Origin: Hirsutella rhossiliensis | Taxonomy: Eukaryota > Ascomycota > Sordariomycetes > Hypocreales > Ophiocordycipitaceae | Length of the DNA: 64,000 nt | Reading direction: 5' to 3' | Assembly: GCF_020360975.1 (NCBI RefSeq) | Contig: NW_025408673.1 | Location: forward strand, 62,001-126,000 | Shown here: positions 1 through 11,900 of the stretch, piece by piece | Position numbering within the stretch: the first letter of the stretch is position 1 | Layout of the letters: every line of letters starts with the position of its first letter | Notes under the pieces: model-generated | Databases searched by the model: none | Seen by the model: the letters and a program-made list of their open reading frames with translations, nothing else | What the model was told of the DNA's origin: nothing | Program-made: the position numbers and the translations under genes

Positions 1-2834
1 GTATCATCAGACTGGGTGGGATAAAAATCGGGAGGCGGGTTTTGGTCATAACCCCAAGAGGATACGTCTTCGTCACGGGCGTGCCTAATACCGTCCTCGC
101 TGATAGAGTTGGTAACGGCAACTGCAAGCCCGTTCCTGAAAAGGAAGGTCGCGGCGATAATAATGAGCTTCATCTCTCTAAGAGAAATCCAGAGACAAAG
201 TATAGTTAAACGATGAGATCGACTATAGAAGGTATCAATTATCGTGTTGATGCTTAATAAAAGGAACTAGGTCTAGTAGTAAGCGGACCTTGGGTCTTTT
301 AAGGTTAACGGTAGGATAGTATACTGCCGCTTTACTTAACATATATGATTGACTTTCTTCGGAATTCTTAGGAGTGATATGTTCCTGGAATGACTCTGCC
401 AGTATTGGTATGCTGGCGTAGTCTCGATCTCTCGCCGCAGTTTCGTCTACGTATTAAGTTGGTATAGTAGATTGCAACATTAAGTCTCCAGATGTCCTTT
501 AAAGCGGTGAAAAAATCAAGTGTAAGTACCGAGGAAGTTGTCATACTGGATATCCCCACCTAGTCTTACTATCGTGACCTAAAACATGGTGTTAGATTGG
601 ATCGAAGTCTTACTATAGTTGTGTAGCAGCCTGCGGAGAGGTACCAAAAGATCCGTCAGTCTTCGCACTTCGTGCCAGACTACCCCTCACACTTGCTTAT
701 AAGAACCCACGCGCACGGGCGACCGGTCCGGTCGCGGCGCACCTTTGACACATGACTTTAGATGGGATAGACAGTCCAGAAAGATTCCAGAGCATACAGA
801 TATTGCAACAAAAAGGCAAAGGGGAACATATATGGTCAAGGCTGTTGGAAAGACTTTCTAATACGGTATACTAGACTATATTTTTCTACTATTAACGAGT
901 ATACGGCGTGAAGCCCTTAGCTATTCACTATTTAATCTAGACTGCATGCCGACAGGGCTTTAAATCTAACAGAGCGGTTACTGGTACTGTCGATACGATA
1001 TCAATGTCGATATATGCGGACTATCTACCTGAGACCCTAAGAACTTCGTGACTAAATTAAATAATTGTGTTTTTATGGTCAAACTCGATTTAGAATCTTA
1101 GCCGTAAGTTGAGAAGGTCCGTTCGTACGCATCTAACTCTGAAATTACATTCAGCGACGTACCAGGCATAACGACCCCAACGTCGCTCACTGCCACGGCA
1201 CTGTAATCATTGATTGCTAGTAAGATACTCCATTAATCGAGCATGTCCCCTTCGGACTTTTGTCGCAACATCTACTTTGTCGCAACACCCTACTTTGTCG
1301 CAACACGCAATGTCGCACACATAGGGAAGACACTCCTTAGAGCACAGCTAACTAGGCAAGATGATGCAAAACACTCTATCTAATTACCTAGACGGGGGAG
1401 GCCTGATTTCTGACATACTAGTGACTGTAGGGGAGGGACTTCCTCCTTGTTTTACCTGACGGAGATTTAGAGCAACAAGCATCTCAAGCAGACACATTTT
1501 TTCACCAGTGGCAATTAGACGAGAGAGAGAGGTTCTGCGGTAGGTCTAAGAGATAGTAGAGAGTAATCATACTTCTCGACTTATGTAACGAGTTCTACGA
1601 GTCTAGTGCTTATATCTCCTTCATAACAGAATAACAAAAGTCCTCCTTCTGCCTTTGAAAGTATGTTAATAAATAGTGGGTCCCCGCGTAGGTCAGTCGC
1701 CCTTGAAGTCGATGTCGCCGTCAAAGTACATCTAATAGAAGATCTCCATGGGGTTCTAGTATTATAGCTATAATTATCGCGGACGCCGCTTCCTGCGCCC
1801 TATCGTACCAAAAGACTGGTCCCCGGACGAGACCGTTAATGCCTCGGGGAACCGACAATGCCTTCAGGGACCGACCAGAGTTGGGATATAAGTTATTAGA
1901 GTGCAGTTGGCATTAGCGCGCGCCCGCTAGCACTAAGATCCCGTACCTAGCCCCCGCTGTTGCATAAATACACATATAAGCGGTCTAGGGCGGAGATCGG
2001 GAATGCATGTGTCACACTGTCACCAGCACCTCTACACACTACAGGAGCCACCTGCAGTGCACCTGTCGGAGTGATCACCTCACTTTTGTCTGTTCTTTTC
2101 CATCAGCTTATACATGAATTTACGGGACTGGGGCTCTCACTCCAGGACTAATTTCTAGTGGCCTGGTAGCTAGAAGTGGGGCCTGTTTAAAACCCCCTTA
2201 TAATTGAGTCTTAACTTTCTAAGTCCAGCTACATTTTTCACGTTAGAAACTTATGGAGAGAAGTCTCTGCCCTAGACGTATCGACAACCAAACATTCTTG
2301 GTCCGTCAAGCAACCAATACTACCAGGCCATTTCGTCTTTGGTACCACACTGTTGCCCCGCTTATGGCTAATGGTTTTGGATGCGGAATGGATAAACATA
2401 TACTAAGTCCTGGCAACACTCAACTTGGAATTTAATGACTACAATATGTCGGTAGAGAAAGATCGTTTGCTTACTAAAGATCAATACGGGGCGATTCGGC
2501 AGCTAGTGCCAAAGGGTATGTTTATAATCTGAGAAAAATAAGCGCTATATTCGGAATCCCAGCACCTATCCTACGATATAATTATAAGTACTAGTTTGGC
2601 ATCTACTTTAGTTTCAGTATCTATATAATTAAAGGTAGCCAGGCCTATGGAGCTTCCTTTCCTACCTAGGTTGCATAGCCCTATGTGCTACTAGTTCCTT
2701 AGGCTCTTAGACGTCCACAGCACTTCCCCCGGAGTTCCTTGACCGCTACCTACATTAGCAGGGGAAACTGACACCGCCTGTGACGCACACACGCGGCCCA
2801 CGCCTATAAAAAGAGCCTCCTCCCCCTGTCGCTG
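1..2834. other. Gene-free stretch left of the hAT element
   Basis: No reading frame of convincing length or recognisable content is visible on either strand. Stops are dense in all frames, but CA and TG dinucleotides are common, so this is not RIP-mutated like the region after 16.4 kb. I see only a short near-perfect hairpin at 719-735 and a three-copy 12-bp repeat at 1259-1305. It may be long-decayed intergenic or transposon DNA; nothing supports a function. Confidence 0.6.
1259..1305. repeat. Three copies of TTTGTCGCAACA, spaced 17-18 bp
   Basis: The 12-mer TTTGTCGCAACA occurs at 1259-1270, 1276-1287 and 1294-1305, with a partial further match (TGTCGCA) at 1311-1317. The spacing of about 17-18 bp between copies is regular. 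No coding frame or terminal inverted repeat is associated. It could be a small minisatellite or protein-binding cluster left from a mobile element. Confidence 0.6.
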
Positions 2835-2849
2835 GCTAGAGGCAGAGTT

Positions 2850-2975
2850 GGAAATCGATCTTATAGATCGATTTTCGAGCCTGATCGATCGAATTTTATC
2901 GATCGTCACCTTCAATCGATCGATATCGATCGATCGCTGTTTGATTCGAATCGATCGACGATCGAATCGATCAAT
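2850..2975. repeat. hAT left subterminal repeat array (CGAT-rich)
   Basis: The segment is made largely of overlapping ATCGATCG/GATCGAT units in both orientations. The mirrored block lies at the other end (5999-6125). In hAT elements such as Ac, subterminal repeated motifs are transposase binding sites, so this block is likely the binding platform. That role is inferred from position. Confidence 0.7.
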
Positions 2976-2993
2976 ACTAAAAATCATCCCTAT

Positions 2994-5653
2994 CTAGGTG
3001 ATCTTGCCCATCAGTTGAAGAACTTGCCTCCAATTGTCCCCTTCAAGCAGACCAAGAGGAAGTGTCGGCTGATAGATGCCAGCTTTACTCCAGGAACGAA
3101 GACACTGCGCCATCGCCACAATATGGCGTCGTAGGCGAGATCTCAGTGGTGTTATCATCCTCCCACAGCTGCTAAAATCTCTTTCCGTTCCTGCTGAAGA
3201 CGACGCGATGGTAAGGTAGTCAACAGCCATATAAGACAGCCGAGGAAACCGCGCAACACCAACGTCCTTCCACCAAGCGATTGGGTCCGTTTTGTATGCG
3301 ATATTTTCCACCGGCGGCTCTGATAGGTACTGATCAAGCTCGTCCTGTTCTTGCAAGGCGGTTGACTGCTTTGGTCCTTTAATTTGCCGCCCTCGAGGCT
3401 CAGGGCAAGCCAATGATCGACTAAACGCCAATCGACGCTCAATATAGTCCAAGCCACTATTAGTCGTATCCGCTGAAACACCATCGCAGGATTGCCGATG
3501 AGCCATGTTCTTGTACCTCTCTTTCCAGACTGTCGCTAAGCTTCTCGCATATGTTCTTTCCCACTCCGACGTCTGACGAGACGGGAGTTGGCTCCAAAGC
3601 CGTTCCAGAGCGCGCCACTTCTTGCAGGGTGGAACACCACTGCCGCTACATATGCGGTTGAGGTCAGCTTGCTATAGTAGTCGTTCAGCTTCTTCCATCC
3701 GAGCTTGATGTAAATCTTCAAAACCCTGCGAGTTCTTGCGTCCATGTCATTGAACAGGTGAACCTCTTTCATGGTCTGATCTTCGTTCTCTTCGATTATA
3801 ACTCCTGAACTGCTAGTTCGAGGTGGTCAAGAGCATCTCTACCACCGGGAAGTACTCATCGAACCCTCCTGACGTGGAGCGTTTACCAGCAATACCCTCG
3901 CCCTGGAGTTGCTTCGAGGCGATCTTGAATGGCTGAAGGATCTTCTGAACCGCAACAACGACCTTCCATTCTTCAAGGAAAGTTGTTCTTTCAGTATCGC
4001 TGGTTTGTCCTGTTCTTTGCCGCCTTTGCCAAGCCATCGTTCCTCGATGATGGAAAACATCCTGTTCAAAGCCGTACGCTTCAGCAGAGCGCGTGAGGCC
4101 ATCGCCTCATCGGATTGCCAGCGAGTGCAGACGTTTTGAACCCACGTAAGAATAGGTTCAGTAGGAGCGGTTTGCCGTTGAGCTTCGTAAAAGACCTCGA
4201 GAAGTTGACTGCTCGTTCGAAGAGCAATGCCAATATTGTGAAGTTTGCCAAATGGCCCAAACTTGCGGTACTTGTCCACTTCTTCGCCATTGATGATGTC
4301 GGGCAGTACGTCCTGATCCTGACTGCCTTCTGGGACTGTTTCAACCTCGAATCCTTCTTCCATGCTCGGCACACAGAAGTCGTCGTCGGTCGCCAGCTCA
4401 TTGATAGCGTCGGACAACTGGCGCTGCTCTTCCTCTTCAGCCACAAAGTCCTTATCGCCCCAATGAGCAAGCAACTCGTTGAAATTATCCCTTTTGCTGC
4501 CGTACATCATAGCCCTGACGGCCAGGTTCAGAAAATGAGGGCGCAGCGGATGCGACGCTCTTCCCTGTCGAAATCGAACTCAGCGGCAAGCGCTTCCACA
4601 GCCGTATCATTATTCGTAGCGTTGTCAAGCGTGTAGTACCCGATTCTGACGCCGGATAACAGTCAAGATTGTCAGCTAACGGACCCAAGAAGTGTTGACT
4701 GTGGTTCTATACCTGTCTTCAAGACCAAACGCGCATATTGTATCTGCAACTTCATCTGCAAGCGCTGCTCCAGTATGGCGTTTCGCGAGAGCCAGCAAAG
4801 CCAAGAGGATTCCCCATTGGTTCCAATCTTGGTCGATAAAGTGGGCGTTGATACCGAGGAATGATGTGTTTTGTCGGAAGTCCAGCCATCAAAGGTAAAA
4901 TGAATCATACTTCTCGCTCTTTGAAGCAGCTCGCAAAGCGGACCAAGAGCGCGATTATACTCATCTAGTAGCAGATTCACAAGCGTTTTGCCAGTTGGTA
5001 TCTGGCCTTCCTGGAGAGCCGGGTTGTTGTAGAGAAGGAGTCGTCTGAAGCGCTCAGAGTTTACGACATTAAAGGGGAGGTTATGATATGTAAGCCAGTC
5101 GAGCAGGAGCAGTTGATTCATCTTCGGATCGAATAACGTATGCAGATTGCTGAGAAGAGTCTGATCTCGAGGGTTCGTCGGATCGGCGCGAAGCATATCA
5201 AGCAGGTTCCGTTCTGCACCTCCACTCCCGGTAACTGAGCCTGCACGTTGTCTAGAAGGTGGCTGACAAGTTAGCGGGCATGATCGAACGACGTGGAGAT
5301 GGGGTACGGAGAGGTGGCACAAACCACGACTTTGTGCTCCTTCCTCAGATGTCGGACGACGCTTCCCCCAGTCGAAGCGATGAAGACGTAATGTGCTGTC
5401 TTCGGCCTGTCCCGGAGGAAGCATCTCTCGCAGATCCATACGATCTTGTGGGGCCGTGACCTGTTGTCCTTCATTCTGAATCCGAATTGCCACCACCACG
5501 TCCGTTCTCTAACCGCCCAAATTTATCAGTCGTCCAAGCTTCATAATCTGGAAACCCCATGGGTGCATATTTAGTTGATGCTGAACTGGTTGTCGGCTCG
5601 GAAGGCGGCGGCGTGGAGGAGGCGATCTCTATGTCCTCATCAAGCGCGTCCAT
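2994..5653 (-). pseudogene. hAT transposase, frameshifted
   Basis: This is the transposase of the surrounding hAT element. The apparent start is the ATG at 5651-5653, followed by an acidic, Ser/Thr/Pro-rich N-terminus. A BED-type zinc finger follows at about 5460-5300 (CERC then HLRKEH). The C-terminal dimerisation region at 3506-2994 shows the family pattern DELDQYLSEPP, a DPIAWW motif, a PRLSYMAVDYL stretch, and SSAGTERDFSS followed by RSRLR. The reading frame changes at least five times between these blocks (near 5.48, 4.68, 4.5, 4.0, 3.8 and 3.5 kb), so no single protein can be made. The length of about 2.6 kb matches full-length hAT transposases, so this is decay by small indels, not deletion. 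It could at best be mobilised by another copy. Confidence 0.85.
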
Positions 5654-5998
5654 GGTGGGAAACGTCCGTAAACAATGTGGGCGAGGTCAAATCGAAGGGT
5701 GCGAGGCTGATAAGGTCGAATCTGTATGAAGTCTACTCGGACAGGCTGAGGCCCGAAATAATTCCTGGTTGCGACGCGTACTGATTCCGTTGAACGGGAG
5801 GACTTGCAAACGCAAGAGACGGAGAGATCAATTTACTTTTGTCGACACGCGACGCGCGGCAACAAGATAGATATGACTGGCTGCCTGGGACCCCCGGTCG
5901 TTTGCCAGGGTGTTTGGCAGACGCGTCGGGCGGCAGCATCGTCACGCATCCAACCTACGCAGCCTACCCTGGACACCTTGTATGGACATGGCGAACGA

Positions 5999-6125
5999 CG
6001 ATCAAATCGATCGATTGGAGGTTGGATCGATACGATATCGATCGAGCAGGACTTCTAATCGATCGATCGAAATCGAAATCGATTCGATTAATCGATTCGA
6101 TCAAATCGATTGTACGATCGATTTC
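5999..6125. repeat. hAT right subterminal repeat array (CGAT-rich)
   Basis: Counterpart of the left array. It contains repeated ATCGATCGA, AAATCGAT and GATTCGAT units and ends directly at the right terminal inverted repeat. Because the unit is itself palindromic, the array can pair with the left block in either strand. Confidence 0.7.
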
Positions 6126-6141
6126 CAAGCCTGGCTAGAGG

Positions 6142-7507
6142 GCGTTCCTTTCTATTGATACCGTTATCTCCTTCTATATCTCTCTCTTTTCCTTCCTACC
6201 TTATGCTTCTCTTCCTAACCTCCATAAACCCCTCTCATTACCCTACTTTATCTACCACTGCTGCCATAGGCGTATTTTTGATGGGGACGAGAGCATACAC
6301 CCAAAGCACGCGCAGCACACGGCTAAGAATGGCCAGAGTAGTTGACGCCTTCACAGACCTCAGGACCATCTGATCATCAAGGAAGCAAGCGAGCTCTATG
6401 AGTCTCTTGTTGCTCTTATAAATGCTTTGGTATTCTGGTTCATGACTGTCAAGCAAGGGGTGCCTCTGTTGGCAACACACGCTTAACAGGGAAACAAATA
6501 TTCAAATTAATGAAAGAATGAGAGGCCCCCAATTAGATGATCTAAGCGCCTCTGGGTCTTTAAAAACATCTAGAGTGGGTCCTGGACTGGAAAGTCATCT
6601 TATGGGACTTTGCCCGTCAAAGTATGTTTAATAGAGTACGCTGCAAGCACTATTAAAATAACTACAAATGGTGACCGTCAGCCAGTCAGGAAAAGGCCCG
6701 AGAAAATCTGTTTGCACAACGCAACTAGCTCCGCAGACGTGTTCTTCAGCTTCAATCAACGCATCCTTTTGAGCCTCTCAATAGAGCTCTCTTTTCCTCG
6801 TGAATAGCCTCATTGGGCAGGCCGCAGGACCAAAGTTTTGACAACCCCTCAGTCACTGCAGAGGCATGTGTGGCACGCAGCAAGAGAGAACGAAATTGAC
6901 TAAGTGATAGCTTTGTCAATTGACCACACATAAGAAGACTTGGTCTAGCACCAAGCAAAAACAAAGGCTAGCCCTGGGACATAAAGCAATATTCTATTAA
7001 TTAAATATTACTGTTAGATATCTACAGGGATTTATTAAGCTCATAGGATACAGCAGCAATGCTTTATCCTCTATTACCACTATAGCAGTCACAGTACTAG
7101 GGAGGTAAGGCTTGGCTATTGCTACAGGAGGTCCGTTGGACTCAGCTTTACAGCCGTTGACGGTAGGGCAAGTGTGCTGGCACGTAGCTAAAACAAATAT
7201 TATCTAGCATATATATTTTACAAAATTCCGATTCTTGCGGCAGTATGTTTATCTTAAAGTTCTACGTCTATGTTTAGGTTAAAATGTGATTTAATATGAA
7301 CCCACCTATAGTCGCCCGTGACCGTTAGGCCAGGACCGTAGCATCAGGGTAGGTTAGCCTCCCGGGGCAATGGGATAGACGGAAGCGGCAAATGCCGACT
7401 GGTTCCAGAAATTTGGCGCACGAGATTTTACGCTCGCCGCTCCATCCGACGACAAGTTCGCCTACTCAACGAGTCGACTGTCCAGTCTGGCCAAGACAAC
7501 TCTAGCC
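6142..7507. other. Intergenic region upstream of the transporter gene
   Basis: No gene is supported. Two short minus-strand frames (6238-6480 and 6752-6964) are open but match nothing I recognise and lack supporting context. The region is not RIP-mutated. The last few hundred bases are presumably the promoter and 5' UTR of the transporter gene starting at 7508, but no clear TATA box or other element stands out. Confidence 0.5.
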
Positions 7508-8776
7508 ATGCCCGCGGAAGACAACGCTCCGAGCCCGCAAGAGAATGCGGCAGGGCTTCAGGATCGAGAAGCCGGCTTAAAACATGAAGAGGCTGGGCCA
7601 AAACGACAGCTTACTCTGCCTGCTTGGCTCGACCACTTTAACAGCCATGACCTCAAGATCGTCTTCCGCTGCTGGGCCGCAACGTGGGTTGCAAGCATAC
7701 TGATTTTCCTCGGACCTACCCTTCGCAGTATCGGCGTCGCCACCTTTTTCGGCGCAATAATTCTGTAAGCCCCGTTTGGCTGATGCCAGCTGCGTGCGAC
7801 TAACCTGCGTCAAATCCCGTCATCTAGGTACATTGTGCCTCCGGCTAGCATCCTGTTTCTCTACCTCCTGGCTGCCTTCTCGGCCCTCTTTGGCATGTGC
7901 CTCGCCTGGGCCTGGGGCCTAGTGGCGATGAAGGCCGCATTGGACGCGCGTCCAGCATCAGAGACGCAGGCAAGGCTCCAGGCCCTGCAGCAGCAGGCCG
8001 CCCAGACCGCCCAGCGGTCTGGCGAAAGCGTCGCCTGGGAGGCGCAAAAGCTGGTGCACGACGGCTTTATGCTCGATGCGCGCATCACTGTCGTCTTCTA
8101 CGTCTTTTGCTGCGTCTTCGTCTACGCGTTGACCCGTCTGCGGTACAACAACCCCAAGTTGACCTTGACGCAGATTTTCGGGGTCATTGTCATCGACATT
8201 TTCTTGCTTATTGGACTGACGCTGACGACTTTCAATGCGAGCTTGGCTTCACTCTTGGTAAAGCCCGGGACTATTGGCATCGGGCTCGGCGCCGTTTGTT
8301 GCCTCCTCTTCTTCCCGCAGTCGACTTCGTACGCGGTGCTGCACCAGATGGAAAAGCTCATTCGCATGACGGAGACATCGCTGGACGCGACTCGGAAGCA
8401 CTTGGCAAGCCATACAATGCAGGTGAGCCAGCTAGCAGGCGCCCGTTACAGCTTGATTGCCGCCTACAAATCCATGGAGCCGGCCCTCGCTTTCCTTCCT
8501 CTTGACCTTTCACGCGGCCGGTGGAACGCAGACGACGTAAAGTCGCTGCAAGTCCGGGTCCGCGAGGTCATGCTGTCTTGTTTGTCACTTCTCGATTTCC
8601 ATATCACCAAAGTCGAAGCCGCCCAGAAAAGAGAGTGTTTGGAAAGCCAGAAACTTGGGCAAGGTGCAGTTGAAAAGGGACCGACCGCCGAACAGAACGG
8701 CCAAGAGATTGGCCGTCATCAGCTGCTGGAGAGCGCAAATCTACTCGAAGCTCTCAAAAGTCCCGAGCATGGCTTG
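7508..8776 (+). pseudogene. FUSC/ArAE_2-family membrane transporter, 5' half (codons 1-402)
   Basis: N-terminal half of a protein like the fungal 'putative ER transporter, 6TM, N-terminal' (ArAE_2_N) / brefeldin-A-sensitivity-related family, in the same clan as bacterial FUSC and aromatic acid exporters. The start is the first in-frame ATG, in context GCCATGC. Exon 1 is 7508-7764 and exon 2 resumes at 7828. After a charged, Pro/Glu/Ala-rich head of about 45 residues come hydrophobic segments near residues 55-75, 80-110, 180-200, 220-240 and 250-270, then a soluble helical region to residue 402. The reading frame is undamaged up to the point where Gypsy-F begins; it then runs 24 bases into the LTR and stops at 8798-8800. 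The remaining 606 codons lie beyond the element. Substrate unknown; families of this type are membrane proteins thought to export aromatic or weak-acid compounds. Confidence 0.88.
7765..7827 (+). other. Spliceosomal intron, 63 bp
   Basis: The donor is GTAAGC and the acceptor CTAG, with a branch-point-like ACTAAC at about 7799-7804. Removing it avoids the in-frame TAA at 7766-7768 and joins ...GAIIL to YIVPPAS in frame, both hydrophobic and continuous for a membrane segment. The length is typical of filamentous ascomycetes. Confidence 0.88.
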
Positions 8777-8966
8777 TGTGAAAGGCCTCTAGTGAGTTGA
8801 TACAACTAACTAGTCCCTATGCTGTTTACTATCAAGATACAGAAGAAAGGAAGAAAGAAAGAGAATCTACTACATAAGAGCATAACGGCATTTTATAGCT
8901 TCGAGCCAATGGAAGGTTCTAGAAGCTAGGCGGCGCAGCCGCCGTTAAAGCAACTTGCCCGTTACA
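8777..8966 (-). repeat. Gypsy-F 3' LTR
   Basis: 190-bp long terminal repeat, downstream in the element's own orientation. It matches the copy at 14004-14193 except for AA in place of GG near 8952. It is bounded by the target duplication on one side and the polypurine tract on the other. Confidence 0.95.
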
Positions 8967-8983
8967 TTACCTCCCTCCCTTCC
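8967..8983 (-). other. Gypsy-F polypurine tract
   Basis: On the minus strand this reads GGAAGGGAGGGAGGTAA and abuts the 3' LTR. It is the expected plus-strand primer site for reverse transcription and fixes the element's orientation. Confidence 0.85.
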
Positions 8984-8999
8984 AACGTTTCCTCTTCCG

Positions 9000-11900
9000 T
9001 GGGATCGTGGCAATCTGTGTGAAGAAGACTTGAGAAGGTGACACTCTTTTGATGTTTCTTCCATTGCTTCCATGCATCAGTGTGTCGAATAGTGGCGAGG
9101 GGCTCCCGTAGGCTGCGAGTAATCATGCCATTTTACGAGCACCTTCTTATGCGTACCTTCCATTCTTTCATCCAGAATTCTTTCGACAAGGTACATCTCT
9201 TGGCCGTCCACCAGCACCGGCGGGGCACTCTCTTGATTGATTTTCTGCGAAGGCAATGGGTCTCCAGGGACTGGCCGGAGTAGATCGACGTGAAAGACTG
9301 GATGGATGCGTCCAGGCACATCCAACCTGTAGGCATGTGGGCTGACTTCCGCGAGCACTTGATATTTGGCATGTAACCAATCGAGCTTCTTGCAGGGTCG
9401 CGATGTTTTGACATTTCTCAAGTTGAGGTATACCCAATCCCCAGGCTTGTATCTCGGTGCGGCTGTCCTGTGCTTGTTGGCTTGCGCTTGCTGTATTTCC
9501 TGGGCCATAGCTATCGCTGCTTGCGCAAACTCCGTGGCGTCCTGTAGTCTCTGAATGAAATCCTCCGCTGCAGCTTCTCCCTGTGTCGTGTCTTCCGTTC
9601 TTCGATGCTCAACTAACTGGATTGGCTCATTATGGTAGCCATGCATGAAGAAGAACGGACTCAGTCCGGTGGAGGTTGCTTCCCGCTCGTTAATAGTCGC
9701 CATCGCGATTGGAAGCAAGTCTAACCAGTTATCTTGCAGATAGTTTGTCCATATCCGAAGAATCCTCTCTACCTCTTGGTTCATTCGTTCTGTTGCACCG
9801 TCGGTTTGTGGATGGTACGCTGTCGACAACCGTTGCTCGATCCTAGCAGCTGACAGAAATGTTTCCACATACCACTGACGAACTGGGGACCCCGATCACT
9901 GGTTATAGCCGTTGGGATGCCATGGACAGGGTAATGTCGTTCGAATAGTCTTCTTGCAACCGCTTCTGAAGAAATATCGTACAATCCTTCGAGTTCGACG
10001 CCTTTGGTGAGTCGGTCCGTGACCACCATGCAGTTCGTCGCGCCATCCTTCCCCGACGGTGGGAGGTCAGTGATAAAGTCAATGGTAATTTCGCTCCATA
10101 TGCGTTGCGGAATAGGGAGCGGCTTTAGGAGTCCTTTTTGTATCCCTCCAGATGGTGTTTCGTCCGCAAACCTCGCAGTTGCGCACAAACCGACGTACAT
10201 CGCTAGCGGCACCCGGCCAGAAGAAGCGTCTCGACAGAGTCGAGTACGTGAGGTCCCTTCCAGAATGTCCGGTGATATGAGAGTCGTGAGTTTCCTGGAT
10301 GATCCTCGTACGTAGCGGCTCCGAACCGGGTATCCAGACGCGTTCTCTAAAGCACAGCAGGCCTCTATTGTCTAATGAGCACTCTGAAATGCTGACAACC
10401 TTCTCCTTCTGTAATTCTGTTGGCAAACTCTTCGCTCCATCTGCTACCAGCTTCGCGAGTTCTTGATAGAGCTTGTCTTCTTGGCGTGCGGCGTGCCACA
10501 GCTGCTGTAGTTCCTCATCTTCAAATATCCTGATCTCTTTTCCGAAGTTGATTTCCTGGGCACCCTCGGTGTTGGTAGACAATGTCGATATTGGGACCCT
10601 TCTAAGGTGATCATCTTGGAATAGCCTCATAATGCGTCCCTTTAGTCGTTCATCAGAGTGGTTGGCCGGCATATCCTGGTCCCGTCGAGAGAGTGCGTCA
10701 GGCAATCCGCCCTTGCGGCCCGGCCTCCATTCGAGCTCGAATTGGAACCTGGACAGGAACTCCGACCACCGCACTTGTCTCTCTGTCAACCTCCTTTCCG
10801 AGTAGAAGTATCTCAGGTTCTTGTGGTCCGTTAGGATCTTGAAGTGCTCTACTGCCCGTAGCTCTGGTTCCCACTGCTCCAAACATCTGAGAATGGCGAG
10901 TAGCTCCTTGTCATGGATAGCGTAGTTCGCTTCGGCTGCCGAATGTTTCTTCGAGAAGTATGCGACAGGTCGTACCAGTCCATCCTTATCATCTCTCTGC
11001 AAGAGCACGCCTCCCGACGCGAATCCTGAAGCGTCTGCTTCCAAGATAGTCTCCTTTCTGGATGGAAGTGTGCAAGGATCGGGGCCGTGATCAACAGGTC
11101 CTTGAGCTTCTCGAAGGCTTCTTCGCACAATCCATCCCAACGGAATGGCACGTCCTTCTTCGTTAGCCGCGTTAGCGGCTCCGCTATCACCGAGAAGTCT
11201 GGCATAAATATCCTGTAGAAGTTCGCGAATCCGATGAAACTCCTCACGGATTTAACATTCGTCGGGTTGCCCATCCCTTCACAGCCTCAACCTTCTCTGG
11301 GTCGACTCGGATCCACACTCCGCCTCGATGATAAACCCAAGGTATTTCACAGCCTTGACTTCGAATTCGCTCTTGTTGATGTCCAGTTGCAGCCCAGCGT
11401 CCATCAGTCGTTGGAGGACCTTGCCGACTTTGTCGCGGTGGTCTTGCAGGCTTCCAGAGGAGAAGATCAGGACATCGTCGATATACGCTGACACAAAATC
11501 ATCTAGGTAATCCTGGAGCACGCTGTTAATATACCGCTGAAAGGCTGCTGGTGCGCCTGTCAGGCCGAATGGAACTACCAGCCATTCGAAGGATCCATAG
11601 CGCGTTCTGAAAGCTGTCTTTTCTTCGTCGGCGGGGGCGACCCTGATCTTATGGAACGCTGCTATAACATCTACCTTGGTGAACCACCTTGCCTTGGCTA
11701 TAGTTCGCAGGGTCTCGCTCAGTAAGGGCAAGGGATAGCGGTCCCTCTTCGTTATATGGTTCAAACCTCTGTAATCCACGCAGAAGCGGATGCCTCCGCC
11801 GGGCTTCTTCACCATAAGGACTGGTGCCGCGGCTGGCGAGCTGCTGACTCTAATAAATCCCTTGTCGAGTAGTTCTGTGAGAGTCTTCCGTAGTACCAAT

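Larger units (their letters stand above)
2843..6133 (-). mobile_element. hAT DNA transposon, complete ends, inactive transposase
   Basis: A 3,291-bp element has all the structural marks of the hAT superfamily. It is flanked by a perfect 8-bp target duplication GCTAGAGG (2835-2842 and 6134-6141). Its terminal inverted repeats begin CAGAGTTGGAAATCGATC at the left and, read from the other strand, CAGGCTTGGAAATCGATC at the right, two mismatches in 18. The CAG start is usual for hAT termini. Inside the ends lie about 130 bp on each side packed with ATCGATCG-type repeats. The transposase reads on the minus strand and is broken by several frameshifts. The composition is normal, so the element is not visibly RIP-mutated. 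Confidence 0.92.

Noticed and set aside
3839..5500. Several plus-strand and overlapping frames in the hAT element
   Set aside because: They are shadows of the broken minus-strand transposase.
6238..6964. Two short minus-strand frames as exons of a gene
   Set aside because: No recognisable domain, no clear splice sites linking them, and no start context.
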